Notes under the pieces: generated by a model
Seen by the model: the letters and a program-made list of their open reading frames with translations, nothing else
What the model was told of the DNA's origin: nothing
The model's database searches: none
Made by a program: the position numbers and the translations under genes
Shown here: positions 42,513 to 52,100 of the stretch, piece by piece
Layout of the letters: every line of letters starts with the position of its first letter
Numbering within the stretch: position 1 is the stretch's first letter
NCBI RefSeq assembly: GCF_013364195.1
Contig: NZ_CP054918.1
Location: 4,763,001-4,827,000 of the forward strand
Direction of reading: 5' to 3'
From: Streptomyces sp. NA04227
GTDB taxonomy: Bacteria; Actinomycetota; Actinomycetes; Streptomycetales; Streptomycetaceae
Length of the DNA: 64,000 bases

Positions 42513-43007
42513 ATGCCGCAGCCGACGGATGCGGACGCGGCGCCGCTGGTGCCCGGGACCGTGGCGACACACACCGGCTGCCTGCTCCTGAAGCTCGGCC
42601 AGGTCGTCTTCCGGATCAGTGACGAACGGCTGTCCTCGCTGGGGCTGCGGGTGCGCCACTACAGCGTGCTCCAGGCGCTCGCCGACAACGGCTCCATGTC
42701 CCAGCTCGACCTCGGCGCCTATCTGCGCATCGACGCCGCCACCATGGTCAGCACACTGGACACCCTGGAGAAGGCCGGTTACGCGCGCCGGGTCCGCGAT
42801 CCGCAGGACCGGCGGCGCTATGTCGTTGAGCTAGCCGACCCGGGCCGTACCGTCGTCGCCAGCGCCAACGAACTCCTGGCCGAGGTGGACGACCTCGCCT
42901 TCGCCGAACTCGCCCGCGCCGAGCGCGAAGAGCTGCACACCTCCCTGCGCAAGCTCGCCGACGGTCAGGCGCTGCCGCGCGCGTTCGACGAGGTTCGCGG
43001 GGGGTGA
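42513..43007 (+). CDS. MarR family transcriptional regulator
   Basis: 164 residues, ATG with AGGAGAACCG upstream. MarR layout: CLLLKLGQVVFRISDERLSSLGLRVRHYSVLQALADNG, the recognition helix SQLDLGAYLRIDAATMVSTLDTLEKAGYARR and the wing VRDPQDRRRYVVELADPGR. Divergent from the GH95 gene with inverted repeats between them, so it probably controls that gene or itself in response to a small aromatic or sugar-derived ligand. Confidence 0.92.
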   Translation: MPQPTDADAAPLVPGTVATHTGCLLLKLGQVVFRISDERLSSLGLRVRHYSVLQALADNGSMSQLDLGAYLRIDAATMVSTLDTLEKAGYARRVRDPQDRRRYVVELADPGRTVVASANELLAEVDDLAFAELARAEREELHTSLRKLADGQALPRAFDEVRGG

Positions 43008-43026
43008 GGGTCCGGCCCCGCCGCCC

Positions 43027-43138
43027 CTTTCAGCTTCCTTCGTCCTCCTTGTCGTTCTCTCGTCTCCCCCTCCTCCCTGCCTCCCCCTCCCTTCTGCCTC
43101 TTCCTCCGATCGCTCTTCTGGTCGCTCTTCCGGTTTCC
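43027..43138 (+). other. Long polypyrimidine tract
   Basis: In the 328-base gap before the lipase gene, the plus strand from 43027 to about 43138 is almost entirely C and T (words such as CTCCCCCTCCTCC). Beyond it lies the AT-rich element listed at 43153-43174; no gene was seen. Confidence 0.8.
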
Positions 43139-43152
43139 GGCGGGGCGTGCAG

Positions 43153-43174
43153 ATAATGAGTGCTGCAAATTATT
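43153..43174 (+). promoter_or_regulatory. AT-rich operator-like element upstream of the lipase
   Basis: Reads ATAATGAGTG then CTGCAAATTATT. ATAAT at the left and ATTAT at 43169-43173 are inverted repeats. The same pattern recurs at 63211-63232 with 17 of 22 positions identical. It stands out in high-GC DNA and lies about 160 bases before the lipase start. Confidence 0.55.
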
Positions 43175-43335
43175 TGTCTCGTTAAGTGGCGAACGGCCCT
43201 GTTGGTGCTGCCGTACCGGGCAGGGGCGCGTCCGAGTGGTCCGCCGATCGGCGGATGTTTCCGGATGAAGGAGAGCTGAATCTGGGGCCCGGCCCCGACA
43301 GGGCGCCTGCCGATCCCCACTCGGAGGAGTTCCCC

Positions 43336-44040
43336 GTGAAGCGTCATGTTCTTGTACTCGCCGTCGCGACGGCCGCCGCCGTCGCCTCGCTCCCGCTGAC
43401 GAGCGCGAGCGCTGCCGAGAGAACCGAGAAGGCCGCGGCCGACCGCAACCCGGTGGTCTTCGTGCACGGCTATGGTGGCACCGCCGCCGACATCGGCGCG
43501 ATCAAGCAGTCCTTCCTGGACGGCGGTTACGCCGAGAGCGACCTGCACTCCCTCGACTTCCCCGACACCCAGAAGAACGAGCAGACCGCGGAGCAGCTCA
43601 AGACGGAGGTGGACCGGATTCTCGCCGCGAGCGGAGCGGCCAAGGTCGACCTGGTCGGCTTCTCGATGGGCAGTCTCAGCTCCCGCTACTACCTCAAGAA
43701 CCTCTCCGGGACCGACAAGGTCGCGCACTTCGCCAGCGTCGCCGGACCCAACCACGGCACCTCGCTGGCCAACTTCTGCTGGCTGACCGGCGACACCACG
43801 GTCTGCCCGCAGATGGCGCCCGGCTCCGACTTCCTCAAGAAGCTCAACGAGGGCGACGAGACGCCCGGTTCGACCGACTACGAGACCTGGGCCTCGCACG
43901 GTGACACCACGATCACCCCGCCGGAGTCCATCGCGCTGAACGGCGCCGAGAACCACTGGACCAAGGAGGACACCGACCACGTCGGCACCCTCACCAACAA
44001 GGAAGTACAGCAGGGCATCATCGCGCAGTTCACCGGCTGA
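43336..44040 (+). CDS. Secreted triacylglycerol lipase (LipA-like, class 2)
   Basis: 234 residues from the GTG at 43336 with GGAGGAG upstream. Sec signal peptide to about residue 26 (ASA-AE). The small alpha/beta hydrolase layout matches bacterial lipase class 2: PVVFVHGYGGTAADIGA (oxyanion), GFSMGSLSSRYYLKNL with the catalytic Ser, Asp near GDTTITPPES, and His in DHVGTLT. Cys pair FCWLTGDTTVC is probably a disulfide. It hydrolyses triglycerides or esters extracellularly. Possibly controlled by the AT-rich element shared with the SDR gene. Confidence 0.92.
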   Translation: MKRHVLVLAVATAAAVASLPLTSASAAERTEKAAADRNPVVFVHGYGGTAADIGAIKQSFLDGGYAESDLHSLDFPDTQKNEQTAEQLKTEVDRILAASGAAKVDLVGFSMGSLSSRYYLKNLSGTDKVAHFASVAGPNHGTSLANFCWLTGDTTVCPQMAPGSDFLKKLNEGDETPGSTDYETWASHGDTTITPPESIALNGAENHWTKEDTDHVGTLTNKEVQQGIIAQFTG

Positions 44041-44192
44041 CCGAGAGCCTGTCCGGCTGCTCGTCGCGGCACCGCCCGGCCGGGGGGTCCCGGTGTCGCG
44101 GCGGGCAGCCGGGCGGCCCGCACCACAGCGGACGGCACGGACCGCGCTACGTGAAGGATTCGGCCGAAGGGCAGGACCGGGAGCGGTGACGG

Positions 44193-46838
44193 GTGGCTGA
44201 GGACCTGGTGGCTGAGGACCTGGTGGGGCGGGTGGCGGAGGTCGACGCCGTCCGCGACGCCGCCCGTTGTGCGGTCGCGGGCCGGGGCGGGTTCGTACTG
44301 TTCACCGGGCCGCCCGGCATCGGCAGGACCCGGTTGCTCGACGCGCTGGACGAGGTGGTGGCCGCCGAGGGGCTGCGGGTACTGCGCGGCGCCGGGGCTC
44401 CGCTGCACCACGGGCTTTCGCTGGCCACGCTGGCGGGCACGTACGAGACAACTCCCGCTTGTCGGCGGATGGTTGCCGCCGTCGTCGAGCCGATCGCCGA
44501 TGGATTCGGCCTCCTCGCCGCCGCCACCGCACTCTTCGACACCTGGTGCCAACTCGGGCCCGTCGCCGTGCTGTTGGACGACCTGCACCACGCCGACGAC
44601 GACTCCCTGCGCGTACTGCACCTGCTCCTGGGCCGTTTCGCCGCGAGTCCCGTACTCCTGGTGGCCACTGCTCGCACCGGTCACGCCCGGCTCGCGCCCG
44701 TCCTGGACGGAGCGGGGGCCCGGACGCTCGGTGGGCTTGAGCCGGAGTACGTCGAAGCACTCGGTCGCGCCTGCTCAACGCAGTCACCCAGCACAACAGC
44801 AGTGCCTATGACGGCAGTTGAGGCGGTCGCCGACTCCGGCGGTAACCCCCGCTACCTTCTCGCCGCCACCTCCGGAGACCTCCCCGCCTGCGCCCTGCGC
44901 CTGGTGCGGCAGTTGCCCGACGCCGGTGCCGCCCTGCTGCGTACGGTGGCGCTGCTCGGCGCCGGTAGTGAGGTGGACGAGCTCGCCGCCGCTCTGGGGC
45001 GGACCGAGGCCGAAGTGCTGCGGTGGGCCACCGAGTTGATGGCGCAGGAGTTGCTGGCGCCGCACGGACGGGGCCTCGCGGTGGTGCCGGAGTTGCTCGC
45101 GGTCGGGCTCCGGGAGGTGTACGGGCCGCTGTTCGGGCAGCTCAACGCCCTTTCCCTGTCCGCCGGTCCGGCCGGGCCCGCACGCATCGGCGGACTGCTC
45201 GACCGGGACCCGGCGCCGCTCGGCGCACCGGCGCGCCGCTGGATCGTCCGTCACGCACGGCTGCTCGCGGCCGCCGATCCGGAAGTCGCCGTACGGCTGC
45301 TGACCCGCTCGCCCGTACAGCCCGCGCACACCCTGGACGAGGCCACCTCGGTGCGGGCCGCGCTCGCCGACGCGTTGCTGTGGTCCGGCCGCACCGAGGA
45401 GGCCGAGCGCGAGGCGCGCTCGGCGCTACGGGTGCGCGAGGCCGCGGAGTTGCGGATCACGGTGGCCATGGCGCGGGTGACCGTGGCCGATGCCGAGGGT
45501 GCCCTCGCCGTACTGGAGCCGCGGCTCGCGTACGACGAACGGCTTCTGGGCCCGGCCGCGTTGTGCCGGACGATGGCGGGTGACCTGTCCGGCGCGGCGG
45601 ACCTGATCGCGCGCGCGGCGGACAGCGACGATCCGCGGACGCTGGCGCACGCCCTGCACGCGCGTGCCGTCCACAGTTATCTGGAACGCGACGAGCCCGC
45701 GGCTGTACGAGAGTTGGCGCAGGCGCGTGATCTGCTGGAGCGCGAGCTGTCCGATCCGGGGCTCACCGTGCTCAACCGCCTGCTGCGACTGGTCTGTTCG
45801 GACGCCGAGGCCGACGCGCTCGCTCTGGTCGAGGAGGCCGAGCCGCTCGCCCGGCGGCTCGGCGGACTGTGGCTGTCCTGGTTCGAGATGGAGGCGGCCC
45901 TGGTCACCGCCAACTCCGGACAGTGGAACCGTGCGCGTGCCCGGCTCGAAACCGCCCTGGAGCGGCCGGAGTTGTACGGCATGGCCCGTCCGCTGTACGG
46001 ACTCGCGGCCCAACTCGGCCTGCGCCAGGGCGACCTGGAGTCCTTCCGCCGCCAGACGGCGGCGGCGGACGCGGCGCGCGCCACGCTGCGCGGGGTGGCC
46101 GTCTTCTACGAGGGCATCCCCGCCCTCACCGACGCCCTGCTCGCCGAGGCGGACGGCCGCACCGCCGAAGCCCTCACCCTGATCCGCGGACTGCTCGGCG
46201 ACGGCCGCGACCCACTGCCCCGGCATTCGGTCCCCGCCGTGGCCGCCGCCCTCGTACGGCTGTGCCTGTCCGCCGGTGACCGTGACCTCGCGGGCGTACT
46301 CATCCGTACGGCGCGGGAGAACGCGGCGGTGGCCACCGAGGCCGAACGGGCCACCGTCGCGTACTGTCAGGCACTGCTCGACGAGAACCCTGATGAACTA
46401 CGCGCCGCACAGGCGCAGTTGCTCGCGTCCGGGCTTCACCTCACGGCCGCCTGGGCGGGCGAGGACGCGGCACGGCTGCTCGCGGAACAGGGCAGAATCG
46501 ACGAGGCCCGCGCCCCGTTCACGGCCGCTCTGGACGGCTACACCCTCCTCGCGGCCTCCGGTGAACTCCGCCGCGCCTCGGCCGCGTTGCGCACCGAGGG
46601 ACTGCGGACGGGCGTCAAGGGGCCGCGCGGGCGGCCCGTCTCCGGCTGGGACTCCCTCACCCCGACCCAGCGCCGGGTCGCCGAACTCGTCGCGCAGGGA
46701 TGCACCAACCCGGAGACCGCGCGCCGACTGTTCGTCTCGCCCCGCACCGTGCAGACCCACGTCTCCCAGATCCTGCGCAAGCTCGGGCTCAGCTCGCGCG
46801 TCGGGATCGCGGTCGAGGTGGCACGGCGGCGGGACTGA
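44193..46838 (+). CDS. Large ATPase-LuxR (LAL-type) transcriptional regulator
   Basis: 881 residues, GTG start. An N-terminal AAA/STAND-like ATPase has Walker A GPPGIGRT at 39-46 (Lys replaced by Arg) and Walker B VAVLLDDLHHAD at 124-134. The middle 500 residues are helical, TPR/HEAT-like repeats (AERATVAYCQALLDENPDEL, for instance). The C-terminus is a LuxR helix-turn-helix (LTPTQRRVAELVAQGCTNPETARRLFVSPRTVQTHVSQILRKL). These regulators respond to maltose-like or antibiotic-pathway ligands, often as pathway activators. The first 15 bases of coding sequence are duplicated (VAEDL twice), so the start could also be 44208. It is followed convergently by the monooxygenase gene, 27 bases away. Confidence 0.88.
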   Translation: MAEDLVAEDLVGRVAEVDAVRDAARCAVAGRGGFVLFTGPPGIGRTRLLDALDEVVAAEGLRVLRGAGAPLHHGLSLATLAGTYETTPACRRMVAAVVEPIADGFGLLAAATALFDTWCQLGPVAVLLDDLHHADDDSLRVLHLLLGRFAASPVLLVATARTGHARLAPVLDGAGARTLGGLEPEYVEALGRACSTQSPSTTAVPMTAVEAVADSGGNPRYLLAATSGDLPACALRLVRQLPDAGAALLRTVALLGAGSEVDELAAALGRTEAEVLRWATELMAQELLAPHGRGLAVVPELLAVGLREVYGPLFGQLNALSLSAGPAGPARIGGLLDRDPAPLGAPARRWIVRHARLLAAADPEVAVRLLTRSPVQPAHTLDEATSVRAALADALLWSGRTEEAEREARSALRVREAAELRITVAMARVTVADAEGALAVLEPRLAYDERLLGPAALCRTMAGDLSGAADLIARAADSDDPRTLAHALHARAVHSYLERDEPAAVRELAQARDLLERELSDPGLTVLNRLLRLVCSDAEADALALVEEAEPLARRLGGLWLSWFEMEAALVTANSGQWNRARARLETALERPELYGMARPLYGLAAQLGLRQGDLESFRRQTAAADAARATLRGVAVFYEGIPALTDALLAEADGRTAEALTLIRGLLGDGRDPLPRHSVPAVAAALVRLCLSAGDRDLAGVLIRTARENAAVATEAERATVAYCQALLDENPDELRAAQAQLLASGLHLTAAWAGEDAARLLAEQGRIDEARAPFTAALDGYTLLAASGELRRASAALRTEGLRTGVKGPRGRPVSGWDSLTPTQRRVAELVAQGCTNPETARRLFVSPRTVQTHVSQILRKLGLSSRVGIAVEVARRRD

Positions 46839-46865
46839 CCGCCAGGGCCTTGGGCCCGAGTGTGG

Positions 46866-47975
46866 TCAACTGTCCAGCGACATCAGGTTCTTGGCGTGCG
46901 CGATCGAGGACTCGGGGGCGGGCCCGTCGGGGTTCTCCGTGGCCAGTGCCTGGTTCGCCGTGACGAAGTCGCGCATCCTCCGCTCGTAGCGGGCGTACGC
47001 GGCACGGTGATCGCCCGGCGTCGCGGCGAGGCAGTCGGCCAGTACGTAAGCCCCCACCAGGGCCAGGCTGGTGCCCTGTCCGGACAGGGGGGACGGGCAG
47101 TAGCCGGCGTCGCCGAGGAGGACCACCCTGCCCCGGGACCAGTGCTGCATGCGGATCTGGGCCATGGCGTCGCAGTAGAAGTCCGGTGCCCGCTCGGCGG
47201 CCTTGGCCAGGCGGGCCCCTTCCCAGTTCAGGGCGGCGAGCCTGTCGACGACGCGCTGCCTCAGGGCGCCCTGGGTGCGCAGATCCGGGGCGAGGGGAGC
47301 GGACTCGAAACCGAAGGCGATTCTGAGCTCGGAGTTGTCGCGGACCGACATGACGCCGAAGCCCGCGTCGCCGTCGCGCAGCCACAACTGCCAGTCGTCC
47401 AGGGCGAGGAAGTTGTCGGCGCTGAACACCGAGAGGTAGCTGCCCAGATGATGGGCGAAGCGGTCCTCGGGGCCGAAGGCAAGGCGCCGGACGGTCGAGT
47501 GCAGGCCGTCGGCGCCGATCACGAGGTCGAAGGTGCGGGGCGCGCCGTGCGTGAACTCGACGTGCACGCCGGTGCTGTCCTCGCGGAGCGCGGTCACGCT
47601 GTCGCCGAAGAGGTACTCGACGTCCGCGCGGGTGTGCTCGTAGACCATCCGCACCAGGTCCTCGCGCAGCAGCTCGATGTCGTCGCTGTCGAGCCGTCCG
47701 CTGCTGAACACCGCCTCCGTGGAGCGGTCGATCTCCCGGCCGTCGGGGGCGAGGACCGACATGCCGCGCATCCGGGTGCGGACGTGGCGTGCCTGATCCA
47801 GGAGGCCCATCCGTTCGATGACGGTGAGGGCGACGCCACGGACGTCCACGGCCTGTCCTCCGGGCCGGGGGCCGGGGGCGCGTTCGACGACGGTGGTCCG
47901 GAAGCCGTGGCGGTGCAGCCAGTGGGCGAGTGCGGGCCCGGCGATTCCGCCGCCGGAGACGAGAACGGTCTGCAT
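46866..47975 (-). CDS. FAD-dependent monooxygenase
   Basis: 369 residues. PHBH/TetX-like flavoprotein: VLVSGGGIAGPALAHWLHRHGF (GxGxxG dinucleotide site), DLVIGADGLHSTVRR (DG motif) and LLGDAGYCPSPLSGQGTSLAL (GD motif). The start ATG has GGAGGAAC upstream. It is divergent from the GntR-TetR fusion regulator, with operator-like palindromes between them, so it is probably induced by the compound sensed by that regulator. Substrate probably an aromatic or polyketide-like molecule, including possibly a xenobiotic. Confidence 0.93.
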   Translation of the reverse strand: MQTVLVSGGGIAGPALAHWLHRHGFRTTVVERAPGPRPGGQAVDVRGVALTVIERMGLLDQARHVRTRMRGMSVLAPDGREIDRSTEAVFSSGRLDSDDIELLREDLVRMVYEHTRADVEYLFGDSVTALREDSTGVHVEFTHGAPRTFDLVIGADGLHSTVRRLAFGPEDRFAHHLGSYLSVFSADNFLALDDWQLWLRDGDAGFGVMSVRDNSELRIAFGFESAPLAPDLRTQGALRQRVVDRLAALNWEGARLAKAAERAPDFYCDAMAQIRMQHWSRGRVVLLGDAGYCPSPLSGQGTSLALVGAYVLADCLAATPGDHRAAYARYERRMRDFVTANQALATENPDGPAPESSIAHAKNLMSLDS

Positions 47976-48010
47976 GGGAAGTTCCTCCGATACGCTGTAC
48001 GTGCAGGGAA

Positions 48011-48023
48011 CGTACGACGTACG
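48011..48023. promoter_or_regulatory. CGTACG-A-CGTACG palindrome in the monooxygenase promoter
   Basis: Two copies of CGTACG around one base. On the minus strand TTGAGG, 17 bases, TACGTT forms a -35/-10 pair for the monooxygenase that overlaps this palindrome. Confidence 0.5.
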
Positions 48024-48054
48024 CGCAGGTGCCTCAACCAGCGGAAATGAGTTG

Positions 48055-48115
48055 CTGTACTAGGGCAGTTGGGCACGCATCGGTGTCCTCCCTGCGAGGC
48101 CCTGCACTAGTACAG
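48055..48115. promoter_or_regulatory. Pair of CTGTACTAG-type operator sites
   Basis: CTGTACTAGGGCAG (48055-48068) and CTGCACTAGTACAG (48102-48115) are inverted copies with one mismatch between them (13 of 14) and each is close to the palindrome CTGTAC-TA-GTACAG. They lie 20 to 80 bases before the regulator start, in the shared promoter region, and are likely binding sites of the GntR-TetR fusion. Confidence 0.6.
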
Positions 48116-48134
48116 ATCGAGAAGGTGGCCGGAC

Positions 48135-49109
48135 GTGACGAAGCCCACGCGAGCAGCCGGGCAGGCGCCCTATCTGCGGATCGTCGCCGAGGTGCGGCGA
48201 CGCATCGCCGACGGGGAACTCGTCGCGGGGGACAGGGTTCCCTCCACCCGTCGGATCGCCGCGGAGTGGGGGGTCGCGCTCGCCACCGCCACCAAGGCGC
48301 TGACCACCCTTCGCCTGGAGGGACTTGTCGAGACCCGCCCCCGGGTCGGCACCGTCGTCGCCGGAACCACCCCCCTCGTCCCGCCGCCCCGCGCGCACAC
48401 GCCGCCCGCTCCCGCGCAGGAGCCGGAGTCGGAGCTGACCCTCGACCGGATCGTCCGTGCCGCGGTCGCCCTCGCCGATGCCGAAGGGCTTCAGGCACTC
48501 TCCATGCGGGGTGTGGCCGCCCGGCTCGGAGTCGCCGCGATGACGCCCTACCGGTACGTCCCCAGCAAGGACGAACTCGTCCTGCTCATGGCCGACGCAG
48601 CCTTCGGCGAGGAGACCTACCCCGCCGATCCGCCCGAAGGGTGGCGCGCCCGTGTCGAGTTGGGCGCCAGGACCCAGTGGACCCTGTACCGCAGGCACCC
48701 ATGGCTGGCCCAACTCGGCTCGCTGACCCGCCCGTTGCTGGTACCCAACCTGATCGTCCACGGCGAGTGGATGCTCGCCGCCCTGGACGGCCACGGCCTC
48801 GATCCCACCACGCTCTTCGACCTGCACGTACTGCTCTACAGCCATGTCCAGGGCCTGGCAGTGCACTTGGAGTGGGAGGCGCACGCCGAGGCGGCCACCG
48901 GTCAGTCGGAGGAGCAGTGGATGGACAGCCGGGCCCACGCCCTGCGGGACCTGGTGGAGTCCGGCCGCTTCCCGACCTTCACCAAGGTGGTCGCATCCTT
49001 CGACGACGGCTACGACCTGCGGCTCGACGCCCTGTTCGCGAAGGGGCTCGCGGCGCTTCTCCACGGCATCGCGCCCCTGGTGGAGGGCGGCCGGGCAGCG
49101 GGCGCGTAG
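48135..49109 (+). CDS. GntR-TetR fusion transcriptional regulator
   Basis: 324 residues. The first 75 residues are a GntR winged helix (YLRIVAEVRRRIADGELVAGDRVPSTRRIAAEWGVALATATKALTTLRLEGLVETRPRVG). A Pro/Ala-rich linker follows, then a TetR DNA-binding domain at about 100-145 (LTLDRIVRAAVALADAEGLQALSMRGVAARLGVAAMTPYRYV) and a TetR_C ligand domain to the end. Two different DNA-binding heads in one chain are a known but uncommon actinobacterial arrangement. Divergent from an FAD monooxygenase, which it probably represses until a ligand is bound. Confidence 0.9.
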   Translation: MTKPTRAAGQAPYLRIVAEVRRRIADGELVAGDRVPSTRRIAAEWGVALATATKALTTLRLEGLVETRPRVGTVVAGTTPLVPPPRAHTPPAPAQEPESELTLDRIVRAAVALADAEGLQALSMRGVAARLGVAAMTPYRYVPSKDELVLLMADAAFGEETYPADPPEGWRARVELGARTQWTLYRRHPWLAQLGSLTRPLLVPNLIVHGEWMLAALDGHGLDPTTLFDLHVLLYSHVQGLAVHLEWEAHAEAATGQSEEQWMDSRAHALRDLVESGRFPTFTKVVASFDDGYDLRLDALFAKGLAALLHGIAPLVEGGRAAGA

Positions 49110-49125
49110 CGGGCGGCACACGCGG

Positions 49126-49163
49126 CCGGTCCCGGACCGCCGGCGTGGGCGGCCCGGGACCGG
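49126..49163. terminator. Bidirectional hairpin terminator
   Basis: CCGGTCCCGG-A-CCGCC pairs with GGCGG-C-CCGGGACCGG around a GGCGTG loop, between convergent genes ending at 49109 and 49183. Confidence 0.85.
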
Positions 49164-49182
49164 GTTGAGGGGTGGGCGTGGG

Positions 49183-52100
49183 CTACTTCCGCAACTCCAG
49201 GCGCAGAGCGAGCTGTTGACCCTTCCGTACGGTCACCGGCTCCGTGAACTCCACCGTCGCCGTGGTCCCGGACACCGTCACCCGGGCGCCCTTGACCGCG
49301 CCCCCGGACACGGTCGCGGCCAGGCCCGCCCCGCGCGTACCAGAGGGCACCGCCAGAGTGACCTTGCGCAGGGTGAGCGAGCCGTACCGTACCCGCAGGC
49401 CGTCCGTCTGCACCGGGTTGGCGCCCGTGGTGCGGTCCTGCGTGAAGGTGCCCCAGGCGTTGCCGGTGGCGAAGAAGGAGCGGTGGCCCTCCGGCTTGAA
49501 CGTCGGCGCCAGGGACACCGACTGCCGCGGCCCGTTGTACGCAAAGCCCTGCATACCGGTGAGCAGGGACCAGGCGGACAGGGTGCGCCCGTACCACTTG
49601 CCGCACTCGTCGTCACCGTACGGACTGCCCGTACCGTCGCCCGTGGTGCAGGGGCTCATCTCGATGAACGGGCCCTTGCGGGCACGGCCGTCGTAGCGGT
49701 CGCTCACCGCCTTGACGACCTTCAGGCCCTCCTCGGTCCGGCCGCGCTGGAGCATCAGGGCGGCGGCGCTGTACTCGAAGCCGGACATGACCTCGTCGTA
49801 GTAGAGCGGGGTGTTGGAGGGGCGGTCGTTCTTCGGCCAGGCGATCATCTGGAGTCCGGCGTCGGTCTCCAGCGCGTACTGCCGGAACTTGTGCGCGTAG
49901 TTGTAGCCGGAGTACGGGGTGTCGCCGAGGAAGTTGTCCCGGTAGTTGCTCTCGAAGAGGGACTGTGCCGCCTTGTCGGTGTGGGCCTTGTCGTAGATGT
50001 CGCCGAGGCCGAGCTGGGTGGACCACCACTGGCCGAGCAGCATGTCGATGGCGGAGCCGTTGCCGTACGAGGCCCCCTGGCCGTTGTTGATCTCGGTGTA
50101 GTAGTCGCCGTTGAAGTAGCGCTTCTCGCCGGTGGCCCGGCCCTTCTCGTAGATGGCGGCGTACGTCCTGGCCGTGGCGTCGTCGCCGGTGGCCTCGGCC
50201 ATCTTCGCGGCGGCGTTGACGGAGGCCAGGTACATCGAGCCGAGCCAGGAGCCGTCGCCGGTCTCGCCGCCGTCGAGGGTGGTGTTGAAGGTGCCGGTCA
50301 GGATGCCGTCGTGGTCCTTGTCGCCGAGGCCGACGACGTAGTCCATGGCCTTCTTCACCTTCGGCCAGTTGGCGGCCAGCCACTTCGCGTCGGTGGTCTG
50401 GTAGGTGCGGTACGCGGACAGGATCACACCGGTCTGGCCGTCCATGGTGAAGGTCGGGTCGCCGTTGAACCGCATCGGGATCAGGCCCTGGTCGTTGGCG
50501 TTGTCGAGCCACTGCTCGGTCCAGCGACGGCCGACCTCCGGCCACAGCCAGGCCTGCGCCTGGGCGTAGTGGAAGACGTGCGTGGGCATGCCGGGGCAGC
50601 AGCCCCAGCCCTCGCGGGCGCCGAAGAAGCCGTTCTTCGCCCACCAGACGGAGGGCGAGCGCAGCACCGCGGTGGAGGCGGAGACGCGGTCCAGGACGTA
50701 GCGCGGCAGGTTCGAGTCGTACAGCGCGTCGTGGTAGGCCTGCGTCTCGCCGAGCAGACGGTCCCAGTTGTTGGTGAGGTAGTTGGCCACCTGGTCGGCG
50801 TCGGACCACCAGTTCTCGTACTGTCTGCCGTCGCCGCCGTTGTAGTTCTTGGCGCCGGGGAAGTGCCAGTTGAGGGTGACCGGGATGGTGGTGGTCCGGC
50901 CAGGCCCCAGGGTCAGTTCGGTGGACAGGGCGCCGTCGACCGTGGTGCGGTCGGCCGGGCTGGAGGCCTCGCCGGGACCCTTGAGGCTGCCGTCGTCGGC
51001 GAGGTCCTCGCTCAGCGAGCCCATCGAGTCCCAGGAGGCGGTGGAACTGACCTTGGGGGCGTAGGCCGTGAGGTTCATGGTGCCGCCGCCCTTGCCCCGC
51101 ATGTGCAGCGAGGTCCACGGGCCCGTCGCGCCGGTGCCCCGGGTGACGTGGGACCTGTTCTCGCCGTAGCCGTCGACGACCCGGTTGTTCTCGCCGCCGA
51201 TCGTGTCGTAGCCGTTGAAGCCCACGGCGTTCTGCTGCGAGGCGAGCAGGGAGACCTTCACCGGCTTGTCGGTGGGATTGGTGAGCTTGAAGCGGTAGAT
51301 CGCGGTGGGGATCGCCGAGTCCTTGGTGTTGCCCGGGATCATCGGGTTCACCACGTCCTCGGAGACCTTCACGGGCAGTTCCTGGTCCGTGAAGTCGTAG
51401 CCCACCAGCGGGTATTCACCGCGCTGGGTCAGCGACTTCATCGCCGGGAAGCCCTCGCCCGCCGCCTTGGTCTGCAGCGAGCGGACCACCGGGGCGCGGC
51501 CCTCCTGCTGCGCGCGGATGCCGAAGAAGCTGTTCGGCACCCTGCCCTTGGCGAAGGTGTCCGGGGTGTTGTGCCACTTGTTGCCCTGGAGCTCGCCCAG
51601 GTTGTTGAAGATCCACCAGGTGGGCCGGGCGGCGGTGCCGTCGTGCACGATTCCGGCCGAGCCGAGCGGGCCGACCGGGAAGCGGGTGTCGCCCAGCGTC
51701 TCGCCCTGGTAGGTCGCGGGCTTCCCCTTGGCGGTGAGGTCCGTGTACGGGCGGGCCAGGGTACGTACCGACTCGGACTCGGCGCCACCGGCGTCCAGAG
51801 CGGTGATCCGGTAGAAGTACGTCCGGTCCGCTGCCGCCGAAGTGTCCTTCAAAGAAGGCGAGTTGACGGTGGCGAGCGGGGTGTAGGTGCCGTCGAGGGT
51901 CTCGGACCTGGCGACGGCGTAGCGGGTGACCGCCGGGTCGGGCGCGGCCTTCCAGCTCAGCGAGACGGCGTCGGCGGTGCGGGTGACCCGGGGGCTGGTC
52001 GGCGCCGCCGGGACGTTGGCGCGGAGGGCGTCGAGGGTGAGGTGCCCCCAACTGCCCGTGGCCCGGTCGACCACCTTGAGCACGACGTCCTTGCCGACCG

